This document shows positions 63,367 through 64,000 of a stretch of DNA of 64,000 bases, piece after piece (positions within the stretch are counted from its first letter, which is position 1; each line of letters starts with the position of its first letter). Source of the stretch: Bacillus_CJ salitolerans (lineage in GTDB: Bacteria > Bacillota > Bacilli > Bacillales > SA4). The notes beneath the pieces are model-generated. The model ran no database searches. It worked only from the letters and a program-made list of their open reading frames with translations, and was not told the DNA's origin. The DNA is taken from the NCBI RefSeq assembly GCF_042680805.1, contig NZ_JBHUEM010000005.1:123821-187820 (forward strand), in the 5' to 3' direction. The translations under genes and the position numbers were made by a program.

Positions 63367-63637
63367 TTGGATAAACAAAGAACTTTCTTTTATGGGTTTA
63401 TGGTTGGTTTTGTATTACTGATTTTACCTATACCTTATTTTTTCTTTTGGAAAGACGTTACGGATAATGTAGAAGTAATATTTCGATATAGTGGGTTTGT
63501 TTTGATGGTAGCTTGTGGAATACCTTTGATTATTGATGTCTTTCGGAATTTCTTAAAATAAAATTCCATAACGGTAGTGATTGTCGATAAGAGCAGTCGC
63601 TTCTGTGCTAACGGTGCAGGATTGTTAAATAAGAAGG
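63313..63637 (+). repeat. Repeat pair of about 30 bp flanking the 64-aa gene
   Basis: GCACTAACGGAGCAGGTTTG at 63313 and GTGCTAACGGTGCAGGATTG at 63605, each followed by TTRAAKAAGA-like sequence (copies 63313-63343 and 63605-63637). Intergenic repeats of this type occur in Bacillus genomes. They flank the small membrane gene. Confidence 0.45.
63367..63561 (+). CDS. 64-aa two-span membrane protein
   Basis: TTG start after GAGAGGAAAA. Two spans (GFMVGFVLLILPIPYFFFW and YSGFVLMVACGIPLIIDVF) around a short loop. Unknown function. Confidence 0.5.
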   Translation: MDKQRTFFYGFMVGFVLLILPIPYFFFWKDVTDNVEVIFRYSGFVLMVACGIPLIIDVFRNFLK

Positions 63638-63656
63638 ATTAAAAAAACATTTATAG

Positions 63657-63863
63657 GAATATGGGAATACAGATGCTTATTTACATGCCCATGTGTTTCC
63701 TCGATATAATTGGGAACCTGAAGAACGAATTCCCTATCCTGTTTGGCAATATTCTGGTGAAAAGTGGCGTAATTCTGAATATCAATACTCCGATAAAGAA
63801 CATGGGAAAATGAAAGAAAATTTAAGCAATAAGATTTATGAGTTAATGGAAAAAGCCTATTAA
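63657..63863 (+). pseudogene. C-terminal fragment of a HIT-family hydrolase
   Basis: The frame reads GNTDAYLHAHVFPRYNWEPE to ELMEKAY and TAA at 63861. LHAHVFPR is the histidine triad (HxHxH-like) end of HIT nucleotide hydrolases. No start codon or N-terminal half precedes it (an in-frame TAG at 63654), so it is a remnant, probably of chromosomal origin. Confidence 0.7.
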
Positions 63864-63920
63864 ACAAATTTTTTGTTATTGAACTAAAGGGTGCTCTACC
63901 TACACAAAGAAATAGTTTAT

Positions 63921-63976
63921 AGAGCCTAAATTATGCAAGTTTTTATACATTACTTGTTAGATAGGCTCTTTTTGTG
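63921..63976 (+). terminator. Terminator near window end
   Basis: AGAGCCTA and TAGGCTCT pair over a 33-base loop, followed by TTTTTGTG. Confidence 0.65.
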
Positions 63977-64000
63977 TTTTTAGAAAATAACGTCGTGGGA

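Noticed and set aside
63657..63680. GGGAATAC near the end of the window as another leader box
   Set aside because: It is part of the HIT fragment coding sequence and has no complementary hairpin arm or T-run.

Overview
The window is AT-rich, uses Gram-positive ribosome binding sites (AGGAGG-type, with many TTG and GTG starts), and carries gene families typical of large Bacillaceae plasmids: TubR/TubZ partition, a Rep_3 initiator with iterons, a Gram-positive type IV secretion system (PrgI, VirB4, TrbL-like, lysozyme/M23), an NprR-like quorum sensor and a PRTRC-like E1/JAB/E2 set. I read it as about 64 kb of a large conjugative plasmid (megaplasmid) from Bacillus or a close relative. No rRNA, tRNA, IS element or CRISPR array was found.

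Layout. 0-5 kb (minus strand): an S1-like protein cut by the edge, a VirD4-type coupling protein and a replication-relaxation family protein. 5.2-9.1 kb: 14-bp iterons, tubR and tubZ, then a GIY-YIG-like T5orf172 protein and a small DNA-binding coiled-coil protein. 9.1-14.2 kb: a region rich in TATCAATCA repeats with a MerR-like/coiled-coil protein, then a long non-coding leader with hairpins on both strands, a 36-aa leader peptide and a 483-aa putative winged-helix initiator. 14.3-15.2 kb: a tyrosine-recombinase-like gene with degraded active-site positions. 15.3-26.0 kb: one apparent transcription unit that ends in a tandem array of 13 cassettes. Each cassette has a signal peptide, a variable domain and a nearly invariant C-terminal module ending in (G)HQNKxLP, and five of the 13 are broken. 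26.1-32.0 kb (minus strand): ThiF-like E1, JAMM protease, E2-like protein, two unknowns, DNA sliding clamp and Rad52-like annealing protein. 32.3-38.7 kb: a broken HEPN-like gene, an HTH protein, a CpaE/TadZ-like degenerate ATPase, DUF4258 and Toprim-like proteins and many very small genes. 38.8-49.2 kb: the mating channel. 49.4-54.4 kb (minus strand): membrane proteins, DUF2187, a four-repeat HNH_repeat protein and a YolD-like protein. 54.7-56.8 kb: an iteron-rich Rep_3 replicon. 56.8-59.9 kb: an NprR-type receptor with its own pre-peptide, facing a secreted metalloprotease and a lipoprotein. 60.1-62.8 kb: a GGDEF-EAL protein. 62.8-64 kb: small genes and a HIT-hydrolase fragment.

The most notable structure no single gene explains is a repeated RNA-like leader: GGGAATWCCCC, then a branched hairpin, then the complementary GGGG and a T-run, 20-60 bases in front of a start codon. 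I count seven good copies on both strands and one weaker copy. They sit ahead of the coupling/relaxation module, the S1-like gene, the cassette operon, the HTH/CpaE-like operon, the mating channel, DUF2187, GGDEF-EAL and (weaker) the replication gene. Compensating base changes at two pairs suggest a switchable terminator, and so plasmid-wide control by antitermination. The second main candidate for a new system is the secreted-cassette array, which shows direct signs of cassette duplication, deletion and decay. It has left a 44-bp scar 40 kb away.
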